Source: Hallerella sp963629575 (lineage in GTDB: Bacteria; Fibrobacterota; Fibrobacteria; Fibrobacterales; Fibrobacteraceae). From it: a DNA stretch of 64,000 nucleotides. The notes beneath the pieces are model-generated. The model ran no database searches, was not told the DNA's origin, and saw nothing but the letters and a program-made list of their open reading frames with translations. The translations under genes and the position numbers were made by a program. Within the stretch, counting starts at the first letter, position 1, and each line of letters opens with the position of its first letter. The stretch lies in assembly GCA_963629575.1 (NCBI GenBank), contig CAVGIM010000003.1:1-64000 (forward strand), written 5' to 3'. Of this stretch, positions 27,087-35,363 are shown in pieces.

Positions 27087-28187
27087 TTAGACGTTGAAGA
27101 GGTAGTACATGATGTCGCCGTCCTGGACGACATATTCCTTGCCTTCGGTCCGGACGACGCCCGCTTCCTTTGCCGCGTTCCAGGAACCGTATTTGCGAAA
27201 ATCGTCGAAGCCAAGCGTTTCGGCGCGGATGAAGCCTTTCTCGAAATCCGAGTGGATGACGCCCGCGCACTGGGGAGCCTTGGAACCTGCCGTGAAAGTC
27301 CACGCGCGGCATTCCTTTTCGCCGGCAGTAAAGAATGTGTGAAGTCCGAGGATTCGGTAGCCTTCGCGGACGACGGAATCGAGGCCCGATTCCTTCATGC
27401 CGAGTTCCTTGAGGAATTCCTCCTTGTCGGCGGGTTCCATCTTGGAAAGTTCTTCTTCGATTTTTCCGCTGATGACGACAACGGATGCGCCTTGCTTCTT
27501 GGCGAATTCTTCTAGCCGGGAAACATACGGGTTGCCTTTTCCCAAGTCTTCTTCGCGGATGTTCGCGCAATAGAAAAGCGGTTTCGCGGTGAGAAGTGCC
27601 AGATCCTGTACGATTGCGTCGAGCGCGTCGCCGTTCTTTCCGATGAATTCCCGTGCGCTCTTTCCGGATTCAAGACCCTTTTTCAGAATTTCGCAGGCTT
27701 CGGCGTTTTCCTTCGCCTTGGCGTTTCCTGTGCGGGCGGCCTTGCTTTCGTTGGCAAGTCGCTTTTCGACGGAGTCCAGATCTTTCAGGATGAGTTCCGT
27801 TTCGATGATGTCGATGTCGCGGACCGGATCGACGGTGCCGAGTACATGCGTGATATCGTCGTCGTCAAAGCAACGGACGACTTCCATGATGGCATTGCAT
27901 TCTCGAATGTGCGTGAGAAACTGGTTCCCGAGACCTTCTCCCTTGCTCGCTCCCTTGACAAGACCCGCGATATCGACAAATTCCGTCACGGCGGGAACGA
28001 TGGACTTGGGATGATAGACTTGGACCAGCTCGTTCAGACGGCCATCGGGTACGCTCACCATGCCGACGTTCGGTTCGATGGTGCAAAACGGATAGTTGGC
28101 GGCTTCTGCGCCTGCGTTGGTGATGGCGTTAAAGATCGTACTTTTGCCGACGTTCGGAAGACCGACGATTCCGCACTTAAGACTCAT
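27087..28187 (-). CDS. ychF: Ribosome-binding ATPase YchF (Obg-like)
   Basis: The 366-residue product is the usual length for the YchF/OLA1 family. The P-loop is GLPNVGKSTIF (about 8-18), Walker B lies in EFVDIAGLVKGASKGEGLGNQF's first part, and the NKxD position is altered to a form that accepts ATP (NIREED). A coiled coil and a C-terminal TGS domain ending DIMYYLFNV follow. It acts on ribosomes and in stress responses. ATG 28187 has AAGGAG and is favoured over the upstream in-frame start at 28223. Its promoter probably includes TAAATTTG at 28219 to 28212. Confidence 0.96.
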   Translation of the reverse strand: MSLKCGIVGLPNVGKSTIFNAITNAGAEAANYPFCTIEPNVGMVSVPDGRLNELVQVYHPKSIVPAVTEFVDIAGLVKGASKGEGLGNQFLTHIRECNAIMEVVRCFDDDDITHVLGTVDPVRDIDIIETELILKDLDSVEKRLANESKAARTGNAKAKENAEACEILKKGLESGKSAREFIGKNGDALDAIVQDLALLTAKPLFYCANIREEDLGKGNPYVSRLEEFAKKQGASVVVISGKIEEELSKMEPADKEEFLKELGMKESGLDSVVREGYRILGLHTFFTAGEKECRAWTFTAGSKAPQCAGVIHSDFEKGFIRAETLGFDDFRKYGSWNAAKEAGVVRTEGKEYVVQDGDIMYYLFNV

Positions 28188-28211
28188 GCTGAACTCCTTG
28201 CTAATCGCGCG

Positions 28212-28219
28212 CAAATTTA
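28212..28219 (-). promoter_or_regulatory. TAAATTTG promoter box of ychF
   Basis: Read on the minus strand this is an exact TAnnTTTG, 24 bases before ATG 28187, leaving room for the AAGGAG ribosome site. It lies in the short divergent gap with the lipoprotein gene at 28233. Confidence 0.5.
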
Positions 28220-28232
28220 GCATTTTTGGAAT

Positions 28233-29069
28233 ATGAAGATTTTAAAAGCCTTGCATGTTGTCGCGTTCCTTTCGAGTTTTACGATTGTTTCCTGTGCCGG
28301 GAACCGTTCGACGGGAAATTCGATGGGAGATTCTTCGTGCGCGGAATGTGGCGAACAGGGCGAAATGGAACTGGAAATTTTTGACGAAAGGGGATTCGCC
28401 GAACTGAATCCGGAGTTTCTGGAAATAGAAAAAAGTTCCGCCGCGATTGGAAGTTTTCCCGCGCTGCGAATCGATGCGAAATGCCCTGACGAAAACAGGA
28501 TTTGCCACAGTTTTAGCGAAGACGCCGTGGATTTCGATCTGGCGCACTATGAAGACTCCCTAATCGAAAAGCGTTTCCCGGGAATGCGCCACGAGCAGAT
28601 GCTGGAAGGATTGTGGATTCCCGAGTCGGATTCTTCCTGGATTCGGGATGCGCTCCGGAAAATTCTCGGGTTGACGTTTGCGGACGGAAAGGCGCTTTCG
28701 GACGTTTCGCCTTGGGAGGCGCGAGCCGATTCCCTCACCGTGTATTCCGTTTTTGACAGGGAGGTCCCCGCACCTCTTCGCGAGGAGCTTTTCAACGTCT
28801 TTCGGCGCTATAACGTTCGATACTTGACATTGCCCGTGATAGTCGAGGTGAAAATCTTGCCGAAAATTGGCAAGAACGGTGGCTTTGCGTGGAAATCTCT
28901 GTGGATTCTGTGGGATGCCCGAATGGGAAAGCCCATGCTCTTGAGCTATCATGCGTTCAAGGCGAAGACAAGGAGTCGCATTGCGCCCGAAAGGAACTGG
29001 GCGGCTCCCTTTGCGAAACATCTTGCAAGGGAACTGTTCCTAAATCCCGAAACCGTGGAAAACCACTAG
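28233..29069 (+). CDS. Lipoprotein of unknown function
   Basis: The 278-residue product has a lipoprotein signal with lipobox IVSC at about 21, followed by a Gly/Ser-rich and acidic region. The C-terminal half (about 180-278) has alternating hydrophobic residues (YLTLPVIVEVKILPKIG, KSLWILWDARMG), suggesting a beta-rich domain. I do not recognise a family. It is divergent from ychF and convergent with the GH8 gene, 7 bases apart, so it is probably a single-gene unit. The product is likely anchored in the outer or inner membrane. Confidence 0.72.
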   Translation: MKILKALHVVAFLSSFTIVSCAGNRSTGNSMGDSSCAECGEQGEMELEIFDERGFAELNPEFLEIEKSSAAIGSFPALRIDAKCPDENRICHSFSEDAVDFDLAHYEDSLIEKRFPGMRHEQMLEGLWIPESDSSWIRDALRKILGLTFADGKALSDVSPWEARADSLTVYSVFDREVPAPLREELFNVFRRYNVRYLTLPVIVEVKILPKIGKNGGFAWKSLWILWDARMGKPMLLSYHAFKAKTRSRIAPERNWAAPFAKHLARELFLNPETVENH

Positions 29070-29076
29070 AAAGCCA

Positions 29077-30255
29077 CTAGGAAATGCCGTGTTCTTGGCT
29101 CTCGCCGCCGAGAACGAGAAGTCCTAGCATGTAGAGCATTCCGTCGTAGTATCGCCATGTCCCGGTGGGAATCGGCGTGGTCCAGAATCTCGCTAGAAAA
29201 GGGCGGGAAAGTTCGATGTCTTCGGAACTTGTCAGGTCGAGCGCCGCTGTCGCCGCCGCGTTCATCGCGACAAGTCCCGGGGTGATAGACCTCGCTTCTT
29301 TGGGATAGGCGCTTCCATCGATTTGGTAATCGGCGAGGTTCGGGCGGTGCGCGCGAAAGAATCGGAGCCATTTTCGGATGGAATCCCGTTCGAACGTTCT
29401 GGCCCTTTCGCGTTCGCTTTCGCAAACGCCGGGAACTTCCCAGTTGAAATCCATGGCGAGATTCAAGGCGACGCGCCACGCGTCGCCGCTAAAGCATTCG
29501 CTTGTCGGGAAAAATTCGGTATGCTTTGGGGAACCGTCGAATTCCGCATAGTCGGGGAAAAGCCCTGTCTCGGGATGGGAGGCGCGCGCAAGGAAGGCAA
29601 GGCTTTCGCGATAGACGCTTTCCCAGAAAGGGTCCTTGGTCTCCTTGGCGAACAATCGGTAGAACGCCAGCGTGTGATAGCTCGGATTTGTAAACTCGTT
29701 TCCCTTGACAGGAGAAAACCGGACAAGGAAATTCTTGGGATGGAACATCGACTGGAGCTTTTCCGAGGGCTTTCTGTAGGCCATCTGCCTGAGCAGGGCA
29801 ATGGCTTCTCGCCTGTATTCCGGGCGATTGAACCGTCGGGCTGCGACGAGAAGAGCCGCTGCGAAGTATTCTTCGCCATCGGGAGCGGCTCCGGGATCCA
29901 TCTTGTAGAATTCGGTCGGGTTCTGGCGAATGCCGACTTGCCACGCGAAATACGGCGCAAAGTCCCCGCGCGAATTTCTTAAAAACTTTTTTGAAAAGTT
30001 CCAGAGCGACTGGAACAGCGGTTCGAGCCCAAGTTCCGCGGCGATGAACATTCCGTAGCTCATGCCTTCGCTGCGGATATCCGAATGCCCGATATCGACG
30101 ATATGGCGGAACTGTCTATCGCCGAAGCAGATTCGCTCGTTTTCTACGTCGCCGTAAAAAAGGCTGTGCATGCACGACTGGATTCTATCGCGGATTTCGG
30201 ATTTTCTCTTGCCGATAATCCGGAACGGGCTTTTGAAATTTTTCGAAAAATTCAT
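29077..30255 (-). CDS. Glycoside hydrolase family 8, cytoplasmic (exo-oligoxylanase-like)
   Basis: The 392-residue product belongs to the GH8 (alpha/alpha)6 family. Catalytic acid Glu lies in DIRSEGMSYGM (E63), a substrate Asp in AAPDGEEYFA (D126), and the base Asp in CFSGDAWRVALN (D258). It has no signal peptide, as in the reducing-end xylose-releasing exo-oligoxylanases (Rex) that finish xylo-oligosaccharides inside the cell. Secreted GH8 endoglucanases usually have a leader. The gene overlaps the upstream HAD gene by ATGA and is the last of a five-gene operon. Confidence 0.88.
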   Translation of the reverse strand: MNFSKNFKSPFRIIGKRKSEIRDRIQSCMHSLFYGDVENERICFGDRQFRHIVDIGHSDIRSEGMSYGMFIAAELGLEPLFQSLWNFSKKFLRNSRGDFAPYFAWQVGIRQNPTEFYKMDPGAAPDGEEYFAAALLVAARRFNRPEYRREAIALLRQMAYRKPSEKLQSMFHPKNFLVRFSPVKGNEFTNPSYHTLAFYRLFAKETKDPFWESVYRESLAFLARASHPETGLFPDYAEFDGSPKHTEFFPTSECFSGDAWRVALNLAMDFNWEVPGVCESERERARTFERDSIRKWLRFFRAHRPNLADYQIDGSAYPKEARSITPGLVAMNAAATAALDLTSSEDIELSRPFLARFWTTPIPTGTWRYYDGMLYMLGLLVLGGESQEHGIS

Positions 30256-30914
30256 CGGATATATTCTTTCAATGATTCGAACAGGGAAGATCCGTTTTGA
30301 AAAAGTCGGGTCCGCATGCCGACAGCCGCGGCGCCTCGGATGTCCCGTTCGGGGTCGTCCCCGACAAACAGGGTCGTTTCCGGTTTTGTTTCGAGCTTTT
30401 TTAGGGCGTGTTCGAAAATTCGGGGGTCGGGTTTCTTGGCGTGGACCTCGCCCGAGATGACCACGGCATCGAGCATTTTCAGAAGTCCGTTTTGCCGCAA
30501 CACTTTCCGCACGTGGGGCGCATGCTGGAAATTCGATACGATTCCAGTCTTGATGCCTTTTTCTTTCAGGAATCGCAGCAAGGCTTTCGTTTCCGGATGG
30601 ATGTCGATAAATCCCTGCCAGCGGTTCATGGACGTGGCGGCGGTATGCCGTATCCAGTTGTCGTCCGGAGTCTTTCCATAAAGTCCCGCGAGATGCTTCA
30701 GCCGGGCTTCATATTCGGTGAATCGCTCGTTCCCGGCGACATGTTCCGAGAAAAAATGCTTGCAATTTTTCGCGACTTGGGCGATGGTCGTGGATACGCC
30801 GAGATCTTTCAGCGCATACGAGAGATCTTCATGCCAGATGGAAAACGCCTTGGACATGTTGCCGTATGTAAACAGGGTTCCGTATAGGTCAAAAAGGATG
30901 CCGGCGATTTCCAT
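30252..30914 (-). CDS. HAD-superfamily hydrolase
   Basis: The 220-residue product has HAD motif I FDLYGTL (nucleophile Asp, with Tyr at +2 as in 2-haloacid dehalogenase-type members), motif II IVSNFQ, the motif III Lys in HAKKPDP, and motif IV FVGDDPERD. The cap is helical (about 15-95). The phosphatase or dehalogenase substrate cannot be told from sequence. It lies 8 bases after the Dabb gene and its TGA overlaps the GH8 start, so it is co-expressed with a sugar hydrolase. Confidence 0.88.
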   Translation of the reverse strand: MEIAGILFDLYGTLFTYGNMSKAFSIWHEDLSYALKDLGVSTTIAQVAKNCKHFFSEHVAGNERFTEYEARLKHLAGLYGKTPDDNWIRHTAATSMNRWQGFIDIHPETKALLRFLKEKGIKTGIVSNFQHAPHVRKVLRQNGLLKMLDAVVISGEVHAKKPDPRIFEHALKKLETKPETTLFVGDDPERDIRGAAAVGMRTRLFQNGSSLFESLKEYIR

Positions 30915-30922
30915 TGGAATGT

Positions 30923-31225
30923 CTAGAGTTCGTAATCGATGACCGCGCGATCCGTCGAAACCTTGCCGATGAACTGCTTGATTTCGACATGGGCGGGAAA
31001 TTCCTGGTAGAAGTCAAGATCCTTTCGTGTGGCAAAGGCGGTAACGAGTCCGATATCCCAGGCGGCCGCGCTGCGGTTGAAATCGACTCCCGATTCGATG
31101 GCGAGAAGCCCGGGAACCTTGCCGTCGAGCGTCTTGAACATTTCGACGATTTTCTTGCCGTTTTCCGCCGCAGTGGCGCCTTCGGCTTCTTCTTTCAGTT
31201 TCCAGAGAACGATGTGCTTAATCAT
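30923..31225 (-). CDS. Dabb (stress-responsive A/B barrel) domain protein
   Basis: The 100-residue product begins MIKHIVLWKLKEEAEG, the hallmark of the Dabb ferredoxin-like family, and ends with the DFYQEFPAHVEIKQFI segment. The family forms small dimeric barrels, mostly of unknown role. ATG 31225 has AGGAG. It overlaps the end of the glycosyltransferase gene by 8 bases, supporting one transcript. Confidence 0.9.
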   Translation of the reverse strand: MIKHIVLWKLKEEAEGATAAENGKKIVEMFKTLDGKVPGLLAIESGVDFNRSAAAWDIGLVTAFATRKDLDFYQEFPAHVEIKQFIGKVSTDRAVIDYEL

Positions 31226-32417
31226 GGATAGCTCCTTTCGGGATTTTGCGGTATAGCGAAAGCTGCCGTTCGAAACAGCTTTGCCAGCTGAATTTTTTCG
31301 CATAGTCGATGGCGTTCCGCTTGAGGAGAGCCATGTCCATTTTCGAAATCCGGACGATTGAATCCGCGAGAGCTTGCGGAGTGCGCTCTTCGAGCAGCAC
31401 TCCGGCGCCCGATGCGCGGAGATGTTCGGCGGCGGCGCCGGTCGATGCGGCGACAAGCGCATCGCCGCAAGCAAGACTCTCCAGAATGGAAAGTCCAAAG
31501 GTTTCCCAGCCGGAAAGCGCAAGCGACAGGTCCGCGCTCGCGTAACGCTTCGCCATTTCGCCCGTGCCGTCGATGAATCCTTCGTAGCGGATGTGCCTGT
31601 ATTTTTCTGCCGCCTCCTTGACTTTCGGAAGATCCGGACCCGTTCCGGCGAAGAGAACCGCCGGTTCGCTGTCGAGCTTTTCGCAAAGGATCGGATAGGC
31701 GAGCAGGAAGAGTCGAAGCCCCTTTTCGTCACAGAAACGATGTGGAAAAAAGATGGTGAGACGGTTCGGATCGCCAGCCTTTAGCGTCTTCACCAGGGCT
31801 TCGTCGCGCGCTTCCGGCCGAAAGGTTTGCAGGTCGACTCCCAGCGGAATCCATTCCAGCCGGTTTTTCGAAAAGCCGTTTTCTTCCATTCGCTTAAGGA
31901 CTTCGTGCGAGCTCGCTTCGAGTTTCGCGTAATTCCGGAAGCTTGCCCGCGCATAGGCAAACGCCACGGACTGTGCGATTTTCGCCACTCGGGAAAATCC
32001 CCACTTTTCGAGGAAGCGACGAACGTAGGTGACGGGAAAATCCGCATGCCAGAAAGCGGTAAGCGTCGAATTTCCCGAAACTTTTTTCGCTGCCCTGGAA
32101 ACCGCCTTGGGCAAGATATACGGGGATCCGACTTCGACGATATCCGGACGGTATTTCTCTAGATAGGGCCGAATGTCCCTTTGCTTCCACAAGAACCGGT
32201 ATTCCCAGTTTCCTGGAAATCGAAACGCTTTTTTATGTTCGATAATCAGCGATTCGGAAATCTTTTCGGTGAAAGTCCTGGAATCGTTTTGGACAAAGAC
32301 CAGGGTCGCGTCATTCCTTTCCCGGTAGAAATTCATGCGCTCCAGATGGTAACGCCTGACGCCGCCTCCCGAAGGACTCCAGAAGTTGTTGAAATCGACA
32401 ATGACGAGGCGGCTCAT
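31218..32417 (-). CDS. Glycosyltransferase family 4 protein
   Basis: The 399-residue product has GT-B fold features: an N-terminal glycine-rich SPSGGGVRRYHLERM loop, an acceptor-domain middle and a donor-site Ex7E motif in WETFGLSILESLACG. LTIFFPHRFCDEKGLR and AVLFAGTGPD are typical of GT4. ATG 32417 starts MSRLVIVDFNNF. It overlaps the primase-like gene by 4 bases (ATGA) and the Dabb gene by 8. The sugar donor and acceptor are unknown; cell-surface glycan synthesis is the usual setting. Confidence 0.9.
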   Translation of the reverse strand: MSRLVIVDFNNFWSPSGGGVRRYHLERMNFYRERNDATLVFVQNDSRTFTEKISESLIIEHKKAFRFPGNWEYRFLWKQRDIRPYLEKYRPDIVEVGSPYILPKAVSRAAKKVSGNSTLTAFWHADFPVTYVRRFLEKWGFSRVAKIAQSVAFAYARASFRNYAKLEASSHEVLKRMEENGFSKNRLEWIPLGVDLQTFRPEARDEALVKTLKAGDPNRLTIFFPHRFCDEKGLRLFLLAYPILCEKLDSEPAVLFAGTGPDLPKVKEAAEKYRHIRYEGFIDGTGEMAKRYASADLSLALSGWETFGLSILESLACGDALVAASTGAAAEHLRASGAGVLLEERTPQALADSIVRISKMDMALLKRNAIDYAKKFSWQSCFERQLSLYRKIPKGAIHD

Positions 32418-34309
32418 TTTTCTTTTTCTTTCATCCGGTAGGATTTGTCCGAGAAAAGAAGATTCGCTTCGTAGAGAGTTGAACCGGAGCCTTTTAGATT
32501 GACCGTGAGCCAGAGAGCCCCGTCTTCCTTGCGCTCGATCCAGAATGTCGCGTCCGCATCGCGCAGGTAAGGTCTCGGACCGATGATCTTGTCGCCGTCC
32601 TTGGCGCATGAACCGCTGATGAAAACGGGAATGTCCAGATCCTTGTAGAGATCGAGAGCCGCCGAGGAACGCCGCTCGTTAAGGTCGGGAATGTCCGAGC
32701 GGTCCGAGATGCGAAGATGGTCTATCCCGTCGATGAAGAGAATCAGCTGCTGCTTTTCGGAAATCTCGTTTCGCAGTTCCTTGAGGAACGTGTTGAAATT
32801 GAACGTTTCCGTATCTTCCCAGATTTCGAGGCGTTCCGTCTTGACGTAGGAAAGAAGCGTCTGGGTTGCGTCGTGTACGGTCTGGTTTATGGAGTCGTCC
32901 TTGTTTTGCTTGCGAACATTCGCTTCGGAAATTCCGGCGAGCATGGCGACAAAGCGGTCGAATGCCTGACGGCGCGGGCTGTCTAGCGCCACGTAGATGA
33001 TTTTCGCTTCCGGATTTCCTTCGATAAGGTCTAGCGCAAAAGAGGAAAGCGCGTAGCTTTTAAAGCCGAACGGTTCGGAAGAGAGAAAGTAGTAGCCGGG
33101 CAGAATGCCGTCTAGCGCATGGGAAAGGGTCGGGAAGTTGAAAAGACGATAGCCGACATCGGAGTCCGCTTCCCGGGTCATCGCCGTGGCAAAATTCTCG
33201 CGAATGTCCTGGAGCAACACGGATTTGCGATGCGTCCGCATGGTGTCTTCTTCGGTGTCCCGGATCTTTTCGAGAAGCGCGTCCGCTCCGTTTTTTCGGA
33301 CAAGCGTGTCAACGGTTTCGCCGAGGGGCAGAATGATGGACTTGAAGCGCATGCCTTCGGATTCCGCCAGTTCAAGGCTTTTGCGAACGTGGAGCTCCTG
33401 GTTCCGCCTGTTCGGGTCCTTGCGGAGAATCAGCGTGATGCTTTCGGCCCCGCAGGCCTTGAGCTTGTAGAGATGGCTACGGCTAAAAGGCTGGTACATC
33501 GTGGAGACGACTCCTGGAATTCCGGCGAGATCGGCGGTCAGCGTGTCGAAAAGTCCTTCGACGACAATCGGATTTTCGATGTCCTGCTGGATGTTGAACG
33601 GAATGTCTAGCGGACCGGAGGCGTAAGAAATGTACGTGTCCTCGCTTGAACATGGGGTTCCCGCATTGTCGAGAATCCGTCCATAGACGGAATGAATGAC
33701 TCCTTTGGAATTTCTGGCGGGGATGGTGAGTCGCGGTTCGTGAGAAATGTCCAGGTTGTCGAGGTAAAAGCTGACTTCGTGACGTTCTAGCCCGGAGAGC
33801 AGGCAGTAGCTGTAAAAAGGTTCCGGATCTCCGCTGTAATACCCGATGCCGTAGAGCTTTGCCTGTCCGAGGCTCCAACCTCGCGCCTTGAGAAATTCCG
33901 CCGTGGATTCGCTCTTGGTGGCGGCCCAGTGGCAGTAGCGGACAAAGCTTTCCAGAACGCGGACTTTTTCGCCTCCGATTTCCTTGTTCCTGTGATGTTC
34001 CGGGTCGCTGTTTTCGAATTCGCCAGAAACGCCCCAAAAGTCCAGCGCTTCCTTCCGTGCCGCGGTTTCGTCGAGACCGTTGAAGCGGGTCCGCATCAGA
34101 AACTCGATCAGGTCCCCGTCGCTGTCGCATTGCAGACAGCGGTAACGCCAATAGCCCAGCGTATCGTAAAAGAATAGCGAGGATTCTTCCGGCGCGTGAA
34201 ATGGACATTGGGACATCAGGTTTCGCCCCCAGCGTCTCAGGGGAATGCCCAGACGACGCGGATGTGTCTTAACGCGTGAAAGATCGAGTTTCTCTTCTTC
34301 GACGAACAT
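32414..34309 (-). CDS. Primase-helicase-like protein with degenerate active sites
   Basis: The 631-residue product has the layout of phage T7 gp4 or Twinkle. The N-terminal CHC2-type zinc finger is kept (CPFH at about 35 and CLQC at about 58). A TOPRIM-like domain follows (VVEGLFDTLTA, about 250-350). A DnaB/RecA-like domain comes last (about 395-600). The TOPRIM DxD pair is replaced (LILRKDPNRR). The Walker A loop reads SSEPFGFKSYAL in place of GxGKT. Walker B is recognisable (LILFIDGIDHL). Both primase and ATPase activity are doubtful. Start ATG 34309 has GAGGT. It heads an operon with glycosyltransferase, Dabb, HAD and GH8 genes, an odd setting for a replication protein. Confidence 0.75.
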   Translation of the reverse strand: MFVEEEKLDLSRVKTHPRRLGIPLRRWGRNLMSQCPFHAPEESSLFFYDTLGYWRYRCLQCDSDGDLIEFLMRTRFNGLDETAARKEALDFWGVSGEFENSDPEHHRNKEIGGEKVRVLESFVRYCHWAATKSESTAEFLKARGWSLGQAKLYGIGYYSGDPEPFYSYCLLSGLERHEVSFYLDNLDISHEPRLTIPARNSKGVIHSVYGRILDNAGTPCSSEDTYISYASGPLDIPFNIQQDIENPIVVEGLFDTLTADLAGIPGVVSTMYQPFSRSHLYKLKACGAESITLILRKDPNRRNQELHVRKSLELAESEGMRFKSIILPLGETVDTLVRKNGADALLEKIRDTEEDTMRTHRKSVLLQDIRENFATAMTREADSDVGYRLFNFPTLSHALDGILPGYYFLSSEPFGFKSYALSSFALDLIEGNPEAKIIYVALDSPRRQAFDRFVAMLAGISEANVRKQNKDDSINQTVHDATQTLLSYVKTERLEIWEDTETFNFNTFLKELRNEISEKQQLILFIDGIDHLRISDRSDIPDLNERRSSAALDLYKDLDIPVFISGSCAKDGDKIIGPRPYLRDADATFWIERKEDGALWLTVNLKGSGSTLYEANLLFSDKSYRMKEKEK

Positions 34310-34449
34310 AGGTCACCTCTTTTTCAACAATAGAAATTTTTGGGAAATCCTTGCGGCGTCCGAAGTTTATTCAGAGCTTAGTCGAGAAAACTTGGAGCTT
34401 AGAGTTGCGAAACGGGCTTTTTACTTTTTGCCGAAAGGCTTTTTGTCGC

Positions 34450-34515
34450 GAAGCGACCTGTTTCCGCCTGGCGGCGGAGGGTGGGCGCCTGCCTGTCGGC
34501 AGACAGGCCTACCCG
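34450..34515. repeat. Hairpin-rich intergenic element, copy 2
   Basis: GAAGCGACCTGT and the hairpin GCCTGTC-GGCA-GACAGGC (34491-34508) match the element at 13838-13883. The stem arms are identical and only the loop differs. The tract 34370-34560 also holds several AGCTTAG words. No coding frame is credible in 34310-34780. Confidence 0.6.
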
Positions 34516-34608
34516 GCGAGGGGCGTGTCAGAGCTTAGTAAGCAGAGCTTAGAGACGCAGAGCGATCCGCTTTACATTTTGAACCTAAACGTCTGCGAAA
34601 CTCAGATC

Positions 34609-34760
34609 TAAGCTCCAAGCTCTAGGCTCTGACCGCGCTCCAGGATGACCGCTAGAAGTAGAAGTTCGCTCGGAGTCCCACTCTTCACCCTCCACTCTCC
34701 ACATTCCACTCTCGACACTTCACTTTCAACCCTCCACCCTCACCTAGGTTCCCCCTCGAC
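34609..34760. repeat. Intergenic repeat, copy B
   Basis: This copy matches 88-128 and 1-88 of the window in that order: AAGCTCCAAGCTCTAGGCTC, then TGACCGCGCTCCAGGATGAC at 34630, then the same pyrimidine-rich CACTC/CCAC tract, which extends a little further here. Same orientation as copy A. Confidence 0.75.
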
Positions 34761-34779
34761 GGAGCCATCCAATTCTTTT

Positions 34780-34787
34780 TAAATTTT
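34780..34787 (+). promoter_or_regulatory. Start-proximal promoter box of ruvC
   Basis: TAAATTTT ends at 34787. ATG 34794 lies 6 bases later without a ribosome site, the same spacing seen at trpS and hemW. Confidence 0.4.
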
Positions 34788-34793
34788 ATGCCG

Positions 34794-35363
34794 ATGATTA
34801 TTCTCGGTATCGACCCGGGCTCCTACACGACGGGATACGCTTTTTTGGAAAAGGACGAAAACGCTCCGATTCGCGTCCTCGAATACGGAACGGTTTCCGC
34901 ATCGAGAAAAGACTCTTTTGAAGACAGGCTGGTAAGAATTGTCTGTGACCTGGAAAATTTGGTGGCGCTCTACAAGCCGACTGTTTTCATCATGGAAAGC
35001 GCGTTCTTTGCAAAGAATGTCCACAGCGCCATGATCCTTGGGCATGTGCGCGGAGCCATTCTTGTCATGTGCCATCGACGCGGCATGGAGTTTTTTGAAT
35101 ACAGTCCGCGTTCGGTCAAGCAGGCGGTCACGGGAGACGGCGCCGCCTCGAAGGAAAAGGTCGCCTATATGGTGACGGCAAGGCTCGAAATCGAAAAGGA
35201 AAACGTAAAGCTCGATGCGACGGACGCTCTTGCTGTCGCCTGCACGCATCTGTTTTCCCGAAACCAGCCCGTGTGCCAAAAAACGAAAAGTCCGGCGCGC
35301 TCTTCGAAAAGCGCGACATGGCGCGCGCTTGTCCTAAAAATGGGAGGAACGCTTCCCGAATGA
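34794..35363 (+). CDS. ruvC: Crossover junction endodeoxyribonuclease RuvC
   Basis: The 189-residue product (MIILGIDPGSYTTGY) resolves Holliday junctions. The four acidic residues of the RNase H-like site are visible: Asp in GIDPGS, Glu in IMESAFF, and the Asp pair in LDATDALAVA. The DNA-contact segment SPRSVKQAVTGDGAASKEKV is typical. ATG 34794 is preferred because the TAAATTTT box is 6 bases upstream; ATG 34788 is also in frame. Its TGA overlaps the next ATG. No ruvA or ruvB is adjacent. The C-terminal basic tail (about 25 residues) is longer than in E. coli. Confidence 0.95.
   Translation: MIILGIDPGSYTTGYAFLEKDENAPIRVLEYGTVSASRKDSFEDRLVRIVCDLENLVALYKPTVFIMESAFFAKNVHSAMILGHVRGAILVMCHRRGMEFFEYSPRSVKQAVTGDGAASKEKVAYMVTARLEIEKENVKLDATDALAVACTHLFSRNQPVCQKTKSPARSSKSATWRALVLKMGGTLPE

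Noticed and set aside
29069..29077. A terminator between the lipoprotein and GH8 genes
   Set aside because: The 7-base gap has no hairpin; only a short CCACTAG direct repeat is visible.
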